Assembly (NCBI RefSeq): GCF_003001935.1
Contig: NZ_PVNG01000006.1
Coordinates: 248,001 to 312,000 of the forward strand
Length of the DNA stretch: 64,000 bases
Direction: 5' to 3'
Source: Nonomuraea fuscirosea
GTDB lineage: Bacteria; Actinomycetota; Actinomycetes; Streptosporangiales; Streptosporangiaceae
In this document: positions 1 through 8,024 of the stretch, piece after piece
How positions within the stretch are numbered: position 1 is the first letter of the stretch
How the letters are laid out: every line of letters begins with the position of its first letter
Translations under genes and position numbers: made by a program
Notes under the pieces: model-generated
Database searches by the model: none
The model's input: only the letters and a program-made list of their open reading frames with translations
Told to the model about the DNA's origin: nothing

Positions 1-820
1 GCGCCGTCCCCCGCAGCGTCCGGTGCGGCCTCATGTTGGGGACGTAGTAAACAAGCAAGCCCTTTTGATAGCCGGAATCGAAGCCGCCGTCCGCGTCCAC
101 GATGGCCGCGAACCCGGCCGTCGCCGGATGGTCCTCCAGCGGCACCGGGTGACCCAGCCGCGAGTCATCTCCCTGGTAGAGGCCGTGGTAGACGCGGCCC
201 TTCTCGTGCCGCTCCAGATGCCGCCACACGACCTTCTGGTCCTCGCCGACGACCCGCCAAAACGTGACCGCCGCCAGCCGGCCGGAGTGGAACTCCGGCA
301 CCGCCGTGTCCGCCGGGACCGAGTCGACCACCGGGTAGTCGGCCATCTCCGTGTCCCAGCCGACCCGCAAGTAGACGCCGCCGTACGCGCTGTCCAGCTC
401 GCCAGCCTCCAGCAGCCCCGCGTACACCGAGCCTTCGTTGAGGATCTGGTCGAGCCGCTTCTGCGTCTTCTTCCCGGCCGCGCGCAGCGTCGGCGGCTCC
501 GAGAACAGCAGGTCCGCGGACTTGGACGCGATGTCGGCCGCCAGCGGCACGTGCAGCTTCGTCGAGCGGGACTGCCCGGCCGGGATCGGCGACCCCCAGA
601 ACCACCGCGAGACGCGGCCTACCGCGCCGCCGCCCCACTGCAGCGGCCGATCCCAGCCCTTCAGGTCCAGGCCCAGGCCGGGCGTCACCGCCCCGTTGCC
701 GTACACCTCAGCGAGCCGGTCAGGATCGCCCGAGTACCAGGCCCCGTACTGGCGATACAGACGCATCTCAGCACGGATGTGCGGGGGCGGCCACTCCTGG
801 TCATGAGTAGGGAGCGGCAT
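1..820 (-). CDS. Phage portal protein (N-terminal part, cut by window edge)
   Basis: The frame is open from an ATG at 818-820 to the edge of the window, about 273 residues without a stop. The N-terminus reads MPLPTHDQEWPPPHIRAEM, followed by an aromatic stretch, WYSGDPDRLAEVY, and SRWFWG, which is the pattern of SPP1 gp6-like portals of actinophages. Portals form the dodecameric ring at the capsid vertex through which DNA is packaged and to which the tail attaches. An AGGTGG ribosome site lies just upstream of the ATG. It is the last visible gene of the minus-strand packaging operon. Family assignment is by recognition of N-terminal features; the C-terminal half is not visible. Confidence 0.75.
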   Translation of the reverse strand, partial: MPLPTHDQEWPPPHIRAEMRLYRQYGAWYSGDPDRLAEVYGNGAVTPGLGLDLKGWDRPLQWGGGAVGRVSRWFWGSPIPAGQSRSTKLHVPLAADIASKSADLLFSEPPTLRAAGKKTQKRLDQILNEGSVYAGLLEAGELDSAYGGVYLRVGWDTEMADYPVVDSVPADTAVPEFHSGRLAAVTFWRVVGEDQKVVWRHLERHEKGRVYHGLYQGDDSRLGHPVPLEDHPATAGFAAIVDADGGFDSGYQKGLLVYYVPNMRPHRTLRGTA

Positions 821-847
821 CACACCACCTCTCGTCGTTCGCGTCGT

Positions 848-1141
848 TCATGTGATCGGGACCAGTCCGGCCGGGAGCAAGGGCTGCTCCTCGACGGCGG
901 TCACCCGCACCCACGCCTGATGGGTGCCTTCCGGCAGCGCCACAGCGCCCTCACCGGGGCCGACGAGGATCCTCGCGTCAGCGCCGTCCGCCTGCGGCGG
1001 CTCCCACTCGGCGGGGTGCCAGTCGTCCTCAACCGGCTTCACGCCGGGGACAGTGAACGCGACCTCCACACCCTCGCCGCCGGTCGCGCCCTCGACGTAG
1101 ACGTACAGAAACTCCCTGCTCAGGGAGGACATCGGCTCCAC
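848..1141 (-). CDS. Small phage protein, unknown function
   Basis: A 97-residue protein, starting MEPMSSLSREFLYVYVEGAT and rich in short beta-type stretches, encoded between the repeat-containing structural protein (11 bp upstream) and the portal (27 bp downstream). Its composition (acidic, Pro/Gly/Val rich, ending in LLPAGLVPIT) suits a small beta domain. I do not recognise the family. Its position between structural genes suggests a virion or head-assembly role, which is inference only. Confidence 0.6.
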   Translation of the reverse strand: MEPMSSLSREFLYVYVEGATGGEGVEVAFTVPGVKPVEDDWHPAEWEPPQADGADARILVGPGEGAVALPEGTHQAWVRVTAVEEQPLLPAGLVPIT

Positions 1142-1152
1142 TGATCACCTCC

Positions 1153-3360
1153 CTACGTGTGGGGCGAGTCCGCCCGCCAGGCCCGGCGCGGCTTCCCGGC
1201 CGCCCAGCGGCGGCGCGGCGTACGAGCAGCCCAGCCACGACGGATGAGACCGACAGCGCCGATGGCCCGCCCGATGTTGAGGACTTCGGCATGCTCGGCG
1301 AGCACCGCGGCGTCGGTCGCGAACTTGGGCACCACGAGCGATGCGTGATCCGTCAGCGTGCCGCTGTCCGACCCAGCGATGGCAGCGTCAACGGCGGCGA
1401 GCTCAGCGAGCGTCGCGGCGTCGGATGCAGCCAGGCCGATCGAGACCTGCTCGGCGAGCGTCGCGGCGTCGCTGGCTTCCTTGGCGACCGCCGCCGAAGC
1501 CGCTTCGTGGAGCGCGCCCGCGTCGGCCGCCGCCAGCTGCGTTTCCACCGTCGCGACTTCGGCCAGCGTTCCGGAGTCGGCGGAGATCGGGCCGATCGTC
1601 TTAGCGACGTTCACCGTCTCGGCCAGCACGCCGGAGTCGACGCCAGCGGTCTGGGTGCCGAGCTGGGCAGTCTCAGCGAGCACCGCCTGATCGGCGGCCT
1701 GCCGTCCGACTTCCAGCATCGACATCTCAGCCAGCGCGCCCGCGTCGGCCGCCATCGCCTGCGCCGCCACTGCGGCGGCCTCGGCCAGCGTTCCAGAGTC
1801 AGCGGTGATCGGACCGATCGTCTTAGCGACGTCGGCCAGCTCGGCCAGCGCGCCGGAGTCGACGCCGGCGGCTTGCACGTCCACGTGGGCGGTGTCGATG
1901 ACGTGCGCCTGGTCGACGCCGCTCCACCCGACCTCCAGCATCGACGTCTCACCGAGCACCGCCTGATCGGCGCCGCCCGGGACGGCGTCGACGGCCGGGG
2001 CCTCGACCAGAGCGGCCATGTCCGACGCTGTGGCGTCGGACATGGCCGCTGCTGACTCGATCAGCGTCGCGGTGTCGTCGGCTGCCATGGGTTCGCCGTC
2101 CGGCAGGACGGCGACAGCGGAGGATTCGGCCAGGCTGGCCGCGTCGGACGCCGCCTTGGCCGCCTGCGGAGGCCCGGTGACAGCCGGGGTGATGGCCAGC
2201 GTGTAGCCAGCCCGCCATTCCACCTCGTCCACCGAGGCAACGAAGTCCGCGGGGCTGGTCGCCGCGTTGGATTCCAGCGTGCGGGCTGCCGCTGCCACCA
2301 CGGTGTAGATCCGCGACTGGACGCGGGTCAGCGGGGTGAGCCCATCCGGCTCGTCAAAGGTCATGGCGACGCCGAGCGCGTACGCCGCGACCAGGCGGAG
2401 CTCCACGTCGCTGTTCGAGTCCGGGGTGATGCCCGGTGTCGTGATGTTCAGGCCGGTCCCAGCCGTCGAACGCACGAGCTTCGGTGCCGCCGTCAGCGAT
2501 GCATCCTTGATTGCGACGAGCAGGCAGACGCCGTCTGAACCGCCCTGCTGCTTGAACGTGTACGTGCCGGGCTCGGCCGACCCTGCGCGTTTCCACCAGA
2601 CCCGGATCGCCTGGATGATGCCGTTGTTCGTGTCCAAGGAGTCCAGCAGCTGCCAGGTGGTGCCGCCGGTCGGATCGGTCATGACCGCTGTCGAACCGCG
2701 GTCCGCCGCCTGAATACCGATCACGATGTCGTTGAGAGCGAGCCCGTCAGGCTTGTTGATCGTGTACGTCGCGGTGCCGCTTGCTGCCGTAGACGTCGAC
2801 CGGATCGACGGCGGTATGGTGCCGCCCTGGGGCTCGCTCGCCCAGCGCGCCTCGGCCAGATGGCCGCTGTCGGTGCTGGCTTTGGCGACCTCCGGCACCG
2901 GGGCGATATTGGTCGTCTCGGTCAGAGTGCCGCTGTCGGCGCCGGCCTTGGGCGTCCCCGTGTCCGGAACGGTGAACTCGATCTGGTCAACCCAGGCCGC
3001 GTCACTGCCGTTGGGGAACGACTCGTCCTTGGTGTAGAGAAACGTGACCTGCGACTTTCCGGTCACGTTGTACGTGGCGGACGCCCAGGCGACATCACCG
3101 GATTCGGTGAGGACCTCCACGTCGTCGATCAGGACGTGGAGCTTGTCGAAGTCGGCTTCCGATGAGACCCGGTAGTAGAACGTCAGGGACGTGGCCTGGG
3201 CTGGGATGGCCACCACAGCCTGCGTCGACTCCAGGTCGCTGATGGTGCGGCTGCGCAGCGACCAACTGCCGAACGCCGCATTGCCTTGAGCCCGTGTCCA
3301 GTCTCCCGTGATGGTGAGGTTGAGGGTTGCGTCCTCGAAGTCCTCCAGGATGGTCGCCAC
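1153..3360 (-). CDS. Large phage structural protein with DSGTLAE-type tandem repeats
   Basis: 735 residues. The first ~130 residues (MATILEDFEDATLNLTITGD...) look like a jelly-roll/carbohydrate-binding-like beta domain, and residues ~180-390 form a second beta-rich domain. From ~residue 400 to 700 the protein is built of short repeats of the type D-[SA]-[GA]-x-L-x-E, about 15-20 residues apart, including a duplicated block of about 70 residues containing AKTIGPI twice. The end is Arg/Trp-rich (RRGWAARTPRRRWAAGKPRR). Such proteins are usually tail or capsid-decorating fibres. The position between terminase and portal genes is unusual for a tail fibre. Function is inferred from size, composition and neighbours. 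Confidence 0.65.
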   Translation of the reverse strand: MATILEDFEDATLNLTITGDWTRAQGNAAFGSWSLRSRTISDLESTQAVVAIPAQATSLTFYYRVSSEADFDKLHVLIDDVEVLTESGDVAWASATYNVTGKSQVTFLYTKDESFPNGSDAAWVDQIEFTVPDTGTPKAGADSGTLTETTNIAPVPEVAKASTDSGHLAEARWASEPQGGTIPPSIRSTSTAASGTATYTINKPDGLALNDIVIGIQAADRGSTAVMTDPTGGTTWQLLDSLDTNNGIIQAIRVWWKRAGSAEPGTYTFKQQGGSDGVCLLVAIKDASLTAAPKLVRSTAGTGLNITTPGITPDSNSDVELRLVAAYALGVAMTFDEPDGLTPLTRVQSRIYTVVAAAARTLESNAATSPADFVASVDEVEWRAGYTLAITPAVTGPPQAAKAASDAASLAESSAVAVLPDGEPMAADDTATLIESAAAMSDATASDMAALVEAPAVDAVPGGADQAVLGETSMLEVGWSGVDQAHVIDTAHVDVQAAGVDSGALAELADVAKTIGPITADSGTLAEAAAVAAQAMAADAGALAEMSMLEVGRQAADQAVLAETAQLGTQTAGVDSGVLAETVNVAKTIGPISADSGTLAEVATVETQLAAADAGALHEAASAAVAKEASDAATLAEQVSIGLAASDAATLAELAAVDAAIAGSDSGTLTDHASLVVPKFATDAAVLAEHAEVLNIGRAIGAVGLIRRGWAARTPRRRWAAGKPRRAWRADSPHT

Positions 3361-3398
3361 CCGCTACTCCCCTCCCCGTCAGGCAGTCGCGTGATGGC

Positions 3399-3944
3399 TC
3401 AGACCAGGGAGAGTTGAACGGTGAACACCCAGGAGGCGGCGCTGGTCTTCTCACCCAGGTTCTCCACCTTGCGGTTGAGCATCCGGCCGCCGGCAGCGGC
3501 GTTGAAGATCCCCCATTCGGCCCACACGAAGTTCGCTTCGGCGGTGGAGAACGTCGACCGGAACGTCAGCAGCGCACCGCCGGCGTCGACGCCATCGACG
3601 TGCTGCGGGTACGTGGCGTCCATGCCCTTGCGGAGCGTGTTCGCGCCCTGCAGGTTGGTCTGCAGCGGGTCCGCCGCGGCGGTGCCATTGCCGACACCGA
3701 TCCGGGCGTTGGTCGCGTCGTACGCTGCGACGGTGCTGCCACCGGTGAGTCGGTGCCACAGCGCGGATGCGCCGCCGTACATGAGGGCGTTGCCCTCGCG
3801 CTCGATCACCTCGTACGGCGCGGCGGTCAGGTCGTCACCGTGGAACTTCTCCACCTTCCAGTGGCAGCGCCACTTCACGGCGTCGTGGCGGCCCACGCCG
3901 GCCGCCAGGTGGCTTCCCTCGGTCAGTCGAGCGGTCTCCCGCAT
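3399..3944 (-). CDS. Phage structural protein (minor tail/decoration-like)
   Basis: 181 residues from the ATG at 3944, which has a strong GGGAGG site 7 bp upstream. An in-frame GTG at 3974 would add ten residues but has no such site. The body has the phrase NARIGVGNG, then GMDATYP, then TFSTAEANFVWAEWGIFNA, a pattern I associate with actinophage and mycobacteriophage virion proteins of unassigned role. It sits directly between the terminase and the repeat-rich structural gene. No enzymatic motif is visible. Confidence 0.65.
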   Translation of the reverse strand: MRETARLTEGSHLAAGVGRHDAVKWRCHWKVEKFHGDDLTAAPYEVIEREGNALMYGGASALWHRLTGGSTVAAYDATNARIGVGNGTAAADPLQTNLQGANTLRKGMDATYPQHVDGVDAGGALLTFRSTFSTAEANFVWAEWGIFNAAAGGRMLNRKVENLGEKTSAASWVFTVQLSLV

Positions 3945-3966
3945 GGTGCCCTCCCGGACATGCAGA

Positions 3967-3990
3967 AGGGCCACCCGCTCGGGCGGCCCT
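3967..3990. terminator. Short inverted repeat after the terminase gene
   Basis: AGGGCC at 3967-3972 pairs with GGCCCT at 3985-3990, with an inner CCCG/CGGG extension and one A-C mismatch. It lies in the gap between the large terminase and the next gene, 20 bp from the stronger hairpin at 4011-4053. It may be a second arm of the same transcription boundary. Confidence 0.35.
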
Positions 3991-4010
3991 GACGTTGTGG
4001 TTGAGGTGCG

Positions 4011-4053
4011 ATCCCCGGCCCCGCGCTGCCCCTCAACAGCAGGGGCCGGGGAT
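4011..4053. terminator. Strong GC hairpin downstream of large terminase
   Basis: ATCCCCGGCCCC at 4011-4022 is a perfect 12-bp inverted match to GGGGCCGGGGAT at 4042-4053, with a 19-nt loop. It lies about 70 bp after the large terminase stop on the minus strand and before the structural genes. It could terminate or attenuate transcription between packaging and structural genes. No U tract follows, which is common for actinobacterial terminators. Confidence 0.55.
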
Positions 4054-4122
4054 GCACCGGCTCCGGACGCGCTGTCCCGGGAGCGCGTTCGGAGCGGCCC
4101 ACCGTGGAGGCGGTGGGAGTCA

Positions 4123-5430
4123 TCAGTCGGGCAAGCGGAACTGCTTGCCCCAGTTGGGGACGGGCTCCATCAGCGGCATCCACGCAGCCTGCGTGGTGTG
4201 CAGGATGTACCGGCTGGCGTCGATCGAGTGGTCGTCGAGCTTCACCGGCGCGTCGTCGCCTTTCTCGGCCTTCTTGTCGTCCCAGCTGTAGGAGCCGACC
4301 TCGCCGAGCCAGCCCAGGCAGGATTCATGCACCCGCAGGTGGTCGCTGGCGATCAGGTTGGACACCGTGCGGATGCCGTCGAGCACCGCGTTATCGCCCA
4401 GCCGAGGCATCAACCCGTCGTGCATCAGCTGCGTGACGAAACTCGCCGCAGACGGGTCGACGACGATGTATTCAGGCCGGAGACCCACCGTGCCGGGCCC
4501 GTACGGGTCGGGCACGGCGTCCAGCCACTCCGAGACCCTCGCCGAGTACTCGGCGTCCGTGAGCTGCCGGCGCTCGGCGCGGGAATCCCACCGCCACTCT
4601 CTGGCGAGGTAGACGCGCCGCTGGCCAGTGGCGTCCGGGACGGACACCCCGGCGAGCAGAGCCGAGAAAGGATTCACCGTGCCGTAGTCGATGCCGACGC
4701 CGAGCCACCGTTCCATGAGCGGCAGTTCGTGCACGATGTGACGGTCGGGGTCCCACATGTCGAAGACAGCACCCTCAGCCATGCACCACTCACCGAGGAC
4801 GTACCTCCTATACCAGAGGCCGGTGTACTCGGCCTTGAGGTTGGCCACGTACAGCGGGTCCAAGCTGGGATTGTCGTCCAAGGTGAAGTGCCACCAGCGC
4901 AGGTCCAACTCGTGCGAGCGGAGCAGGAACCTCTTGCGCAGCCAGTGGTTCGGAGCGTCCGGGTTCGTCGTAGCAAAGATCATCGCGCCCGGCACGGAGC
5001 AGCGGGCGAGCAGCTGATCCCAGAACGCCTCAGGGATCAGCGTCGCCTCGTCCACGTACGCGCCCGCGCAGGTCAGACCACGCAGCCGAGACTCCGACCG
5101 GACGTCGTTCGCGGAGATGATCTCGACGCGGCGGCCCAGGATGTTGCCGGTGACCGCGCCGCGCGTGTAGAAGATCCGCCGAGCCACCGGCCCCGTCAGC
5201 GACGGGTCCATCAGCGGCTCGAACACGTTGCGCGCGATCGTGTCGGCGGTCTTGCCGACGATCACCAAGTGGCCGCCACGCGGTGCCTGCGCCACGTAGA
5301 TCAGCCACCGCAGCAGACTGGCGATGGTCTTGCCGGAGCGGACACTGCCGGTCCAGATGTTGATCCGGGCCGTCGACTCAGCGATGCTGCGCTCCTGCAT
5401 CGGCGACAGCGTGACAACCGCCAGGCTCAC
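4123..5430 (-). CDS. terL: Terminase large subunit
   Basis: 435 residues, the usual size of a PBSX/SPP1-type large terminase. It is the motor ATPase and nuclease that cuts concatemeric DNA and pumps it into the prohead. Walker A is GSVRSGKT at residues 28-35, the Walker B/DEAD-like segment is YVDEA at 125-129, and a coupling-type ATTNPD follows. The C-terminal half has RNase H-like nuclease signatures, GIDYGTVNPF and IVVDPS. It overlaps the small terminase gene by 4 bp, so the two are translationally coupled. Identification is firm. Confidence 0.93.
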   Translation of the reverse strand: MSLAVVTLSPMQERSIAESTARINIWTGSVRSGKTIASLLRWLIYVAQAPRGGHLVIVGKTADTIARNVFEPLMDPSLTGPVARRIFYTRGAVTGNILGRRVEIISANDVRSESRLRGLTCAGAYVDEATLIPEAFWDQLLARCSVPGAMIFATTNPDAPNHWLRKRFLLRSHELDLRWWHFTLDDNPSLDPLYVANLKAEYTGLWYRRYVLGEWCMAEGAVFDMWDPDRHIVHELPLMERWLGVGIDYGTVNPFSALLAGVSVPDATGQRRVYLAREWRWDSRAERRQLTDAEYSARVSEWLDAVPDPYGPGTVGLRPEYIVVDPSAASFVTQLMHDGLMPRLGDNAVLDGIRTVSNLIASDHLRVHESCLGWLGEVGSYSWDDKKAEKGDDAPVKLDDHSIDASRYILHTTQAAWMPLMEPVPNWGKQFRLPD

Positions 5431-5903
5431 GGGCGGTCCTCGCCGGCCTCGATGGCGTCCACCACCTCGACCGTCACATCGTCCTGGCCGTGCCGGGCCT
5501 TCAAGTTGGAGAACAGGTTGCCCAGCAGGGAGGCGATGTCGGCGTTCTCCGACCCGTTCCGGTTGAGCAGGTCCAGGCCCAGCAGGCTGCAGCGGCGCGC
5601 GATCAGCTTCTCCGCCTGGTCAACCGCCTTCACATCGCCAGACAGCGCCTTGCCCCAGACGCTGGCCATGAGCCGGTCCAGCCGGTCGATCTCGATCTGC
5701 AGCAGCTGCTCGGACGCCATCTGCTCGGCCTGCGCGGCCTTCTGCAGGCTGCGCGTGATGTCCTTGATGACGGCCGCGCCACTGGAGTAGCCGAGGTTCT
5801 CCGCGATGATCGTCGGGCTGATGCCCGCGATCCGCATCTGCACGGCCTTGGCGCGCCGCTCCGCGACGACGACGGACCGTGCCCGCTTTCTGCTGGAAAC
5901 CAT
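5427..5903 (-). CDS. terS: Terminase small subunit (HTH DNA-binding)
   Basis: 158 residues with a basic N-terminus (SSRKRARSVVVAERRAKA) followed by a helix-turn-helix-like segment (MRIAGISPTIIAENLGYSS) and a long helical region rich in Gln, Glu and Leu. Small terminases recognise the packaging site and regulate the large subunit. It lies immediately upstream of terL and overlaps it by 4 bp. Size, HTH and position all fit. Confidence 0.85.
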   Translation of the reverse strand: MVSSRKRARSVVVAERRAKAVQMRIAGISPTIIAENLGYSSGAAVIKDITRSLQKAAQAEQMASEQLLQIEIDRLDRLMASVWGKALSGDVKAVDQAEKLIARRCSLLGLDLLNRNGSENADIASLLGNLFSNLKARHGQDDVTVEVVDAIEAGEDRP

Positions 5904-5949
5904 GAGGGGACCCCCGTCCGAGGTGCGTGAGAGAAGATCAGTGAGGGCG

Positions 5950-6342
5950 TCAGGCGTCGGTGCCGCGCCAGACGTGCAGCACGAGCTGCCCGCCCTTCAC
6001 CACCGGCCCGAGCCGCATGTCCGGCCCGACCAGGTGTTCGGCGTCGTCGTCCACCAGCACGCCGGCGTCGGTCATCGCGCCGTCCACCGCCGCCTTCGCG
6101 GACGGATACCAGTTGCCGGGGTCGCGCCTACGCCTGTCGTTCGGCCGGAGCTCGCCAACGACGTACACCCGCTCAAGCCGGGGCAGGCCAACCGCCAGGG
6201 AAGCCCTGTGGCCAGCGCGGCGCAGCAGCTTCGTGACGCGAGCCTTCGCCATCGGGTGCAGCCGCTGATTCGAGTTCAGAAGCTCCAGGCCCGGCGGCAA
6301 CTCGATGCTCCAGTCCGGGGCAGGCCGCTCGTCGAACCACAT
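5950..6342 (-). CDS. rusA: RusA-like Holliday junction resolvase
   Basis: 130 residues, typical RusA length. The family core is visible: NSNQRLHPMAKARVTKLLRR near the N-terminus, RRRRDPGNWYPSAKAAVDGA in the middle and DAGVLVDDDAEHLVG, which contains the acidic residues used for metal binding. RusA enzymes are dimeric endonucleases that resolve four-way DNA junctions, and in phages they sit beside the terminase because branched concatemers must be cleaned before packaging, as here. It is 14 bp downstream of the CmoA-like gene and 46 bp upstream of terS. Confidence 0.88.
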   Translation of the reverse strand: MWFDERPAPDWSIELPPGLELLNSNQRLHPMAKARVTKLLRRAGHRASLAVGLPRLERVYVVGELRPNDRRRRDPGNWYPSAKAAVDGAMTDAGVLVDDDAEHLVGPDMRLGPVVKGGQLVLHVWRGTDA

Positions 6343-6356
6343 CGGTCACCCCCTCG

Positions 6357-7127
6357 CTACTGGGCAGAGGCGAAAGCCCCGATCACCGCCCACGAATGCC
6401 ACCTGAACAGGACTTCCGGCGCGTGCCATCCGGCCGCGACCATGGCGTCCGCGGTGGCCTGCTGCGGGTACGGCCGCAGCACCCCGCGCAGGGCCTTCGC
6501 CTTGGCTCGGATCGCCGAGTCGCTGATGCCGTGCGCGGCCTTGTAGTCGTGCGCGACGTCCTGGCCGATCTCGGCCCACCGGCTGTCGATGGCGCGGATT
6601 TTCTCGGCGACGATCAGGGCGCCGCTCTCGGCCGAACGCTGCCGGGCGAGCCGGAGCGCCTTCACCCGCTCCTTGCGCGGTAGGAACTGCAGCGTGAACA
6701 GCGCCAAGGTCAGGTCGGCGTCCTCATGCGCGAGCGGCCCGTCCTGGATGCGGGTCGCGCTGAGCATGGCGTCGTACACGCCGCCCACCTTGGAGGCGAG
6801 CTTGCGCAGTTCGACGGCGGCCTGGTCGAGCATCGCGGGCTGCTCGTCGTACAACACGAACCGGACGCCCCGGTCAGGGTGCCGCTCCAGGATGCGCCGC
6901 GCTGACGCCCCGGTCGACGCTCCGAGGTCGGCGACCAGGCCGCCGGCCGGGACGAGCCAGTCGGTCGTCTCGGCCACGAGGTCCTGGATCACGTCGTAGT
7001 GCGGGACGCTGGCGCGCACGTGGTCGTCGAACACCTCGACCACCTCGGGCGTGAACTGCCAGCCGCCAGTGTCGAACCGTTCGGCGACGTCAGCGTCTCT
7101 CTGACGCGGCAACCGTGCACCAGTCAA
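6357..7127 (-). CDS. CmoA-like carboxy-SAM synthase homologue (class I SAM methyltransferase fold)
   Basis: 256 residues from a TTG at 7127 with GAGGA upstream. Overall similarity to E. coli CmoA is evident: WQFTPEVVEVFDDHVRASVP with a conserved Tyr at 44, SAM motif DLGASTGAS at 67-75, DEQPAML at 94-100, FTLQFLP at 144-150, AEKI, and HDYKAAHG at 193-200. CmoA converts SAM plus prephenate to carboxy-SAM, which CmoB normally transfers to tRNA wobble uridine. No CmoB is seen here; instead a C5-cytosine methyltransferase with an altered SAM pocket lies in the same strand cluster. Caveat: compared from memory with E. coli CmoA, the Asn before FTLQFL and the Arg after the HDYK helix that contact the ligand appear to be Leu and Ala, with Lys/Arg nearby. 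It may be a divergent carboxy-SAM synthase or make a related cofactor. Confidence 0.72.
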   Translation of the reverse strand: MTGARLPRQRDADVAERFDTGGWQFTPEVVEVFDDHVRASVPHYDVIQDLVAETTDWLVPAGGLVADLGASTGASARRILERHPDRGVRFVLYDEQPAMLDQAAVELRKLASKVGGVYDAMLSATRIQDGPLAHEDADLTLALFTLQFLPRKERVKALRLARQRSAESGALIVAEKIRAIDSRWAEIGQDVAHDYKAAHGISDSAIRAKAKALRGVLRPYPQQATADAMVAAGWHAPEVLFRWHSWAVIGAFASAQ

Positions 7128-7359
7128 GGGAGAATCCTCTTTAGACCGACATGTAAAGGCGACATATCCAGAAAGACGGGCGATTGGAAATTAAACGTGC
7201 CCGGTTGGTCAGATTTTCCCAATAGATTCATTGGCGGGAAATTGAATGTGCATTGTCTTGGTCTGAAAAATCCGGCGATAGACTTCATTTATTGCTTCCG
7301 CATCTCGTGGGCCGCCTAGTCGGCGGACTTCTGCGACAGGGACAGCGAGGAGAGTTGCA
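7128..7359. promoter_or_regulatory. AT-rich divergent intergenic region
   Basis: About 230 bp, much richer in A and T than its surroundings, between the minus-strand CmoA-like gene and the plus-strand lectin gene. No convincing ORF is present. It probably holds divergent promoters, and the sharp composition change suggests that the lectin gene and this spacer arrived together. An AGGAGA ribosome site for the lectin lies at 7348-7353. Confidence 0.4.
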
Positions 7360-7974
7360 ATGTCGAAGACCAAGGGCTACCTGAACGCGATCATCGCGCC
7401 ATTGCTAGTTTTCGCCGCACCACTCCCTGCATTCGCGAAAATGGACAGCAACCGCGATCGCGGCCCCGACACCTGGATCAACAACAAGATCACAGGCGGA
7501 CAACTCTTCGTCGACATCCCCAGCGAATGTCGCTACAACATCGAGAACCCTGAATGCGTCCTCGGTAGGCGTATCCGATTGGGTGCCCGAATCGGCGGCA
7601 ATTACCATGCCTTCTTTTTTGAGAGCTCGCCCGGCATCACAGGCGATCTAATCAGATGGACCGGCCTGAACGGGACGAAGTGTTTGGATGTGGCACATGA
7701 CGGTAAAGCCAATGGCGCGGCCGTAGTCTTGTGGGGTTGCCACGGGGGCCCTAACCAGCGGTGGAGAGCGGATAGCTTCTACTCCGGCCCCCACAAGGGT
7801 TTCAGGATCCTCGTGAGCGTCAGCAGCGGCAAGTGCCTCGACGTCCACAACGGGGCCTACCCTGAGTGGCCACGCCCCAATGCTCCCCTACAGATATGGG
7901 ACTGCTTCCATCCCACCGATCTTAGAAAGGCTGCGAACCGTGTCAATCAAGTCTGGGAGTTCAAGCGATACTAG
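7360..7974 (+). CDS. Secreted ricin-type beta-trefoil lectin domain protein
   Basis: 204 residues. A signal peptide is clear (hydrophobic core AIIAPLLVFAAPLPAFA, cleavage near residue 26). The mature part carries ricin-B features: GLNGTKCLDVAHDGKANG, VVLWGCHGGPNQRW (QxW), SGKCLDVHNG and NQVWEFKRY at the end. Such domains bind sugars and are common on secreted actinobacterial enzymes, but no catalytic domain is attached. It is on the opposite strand to all surrounding phage genes, has its own AGGAGA site and lies in AT-richer DNA. It may be a lysogenic-conversion cargo gene expressed from the prophage; its target is unknown. Confidence 0.8.
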   Translation: MSKTKGYLNAIIAPLLVFAAPLPAFAKMDSNRDRGPDTWINNKITGGQLFVDIPSECRYNIENPECVLGRRIRLGARIGGNYHAFFFESSPGITGDLIRWTGLNGTKCLDVAHDGKANGAAVVLWGCHGGPNQRWRADSFYSGPHKGFRILVSVSSGKCLDVHNGAYPEWPRPNAPLQIWDCFHPTDLRKAANRVNQVWEFKRY

Positions 7975-8024
7975 TATTTTCCTGTCCTGACGAGATGAAG
8001 CTTGCGGATGGCGAAGCGTACATC

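Noticed and set aside
3421..5790. 789-codon plus-strand frame
   Set aside because: It lies opposite the terminase and structural genes, which have clear family motifs; high GC gives long mirror frames.
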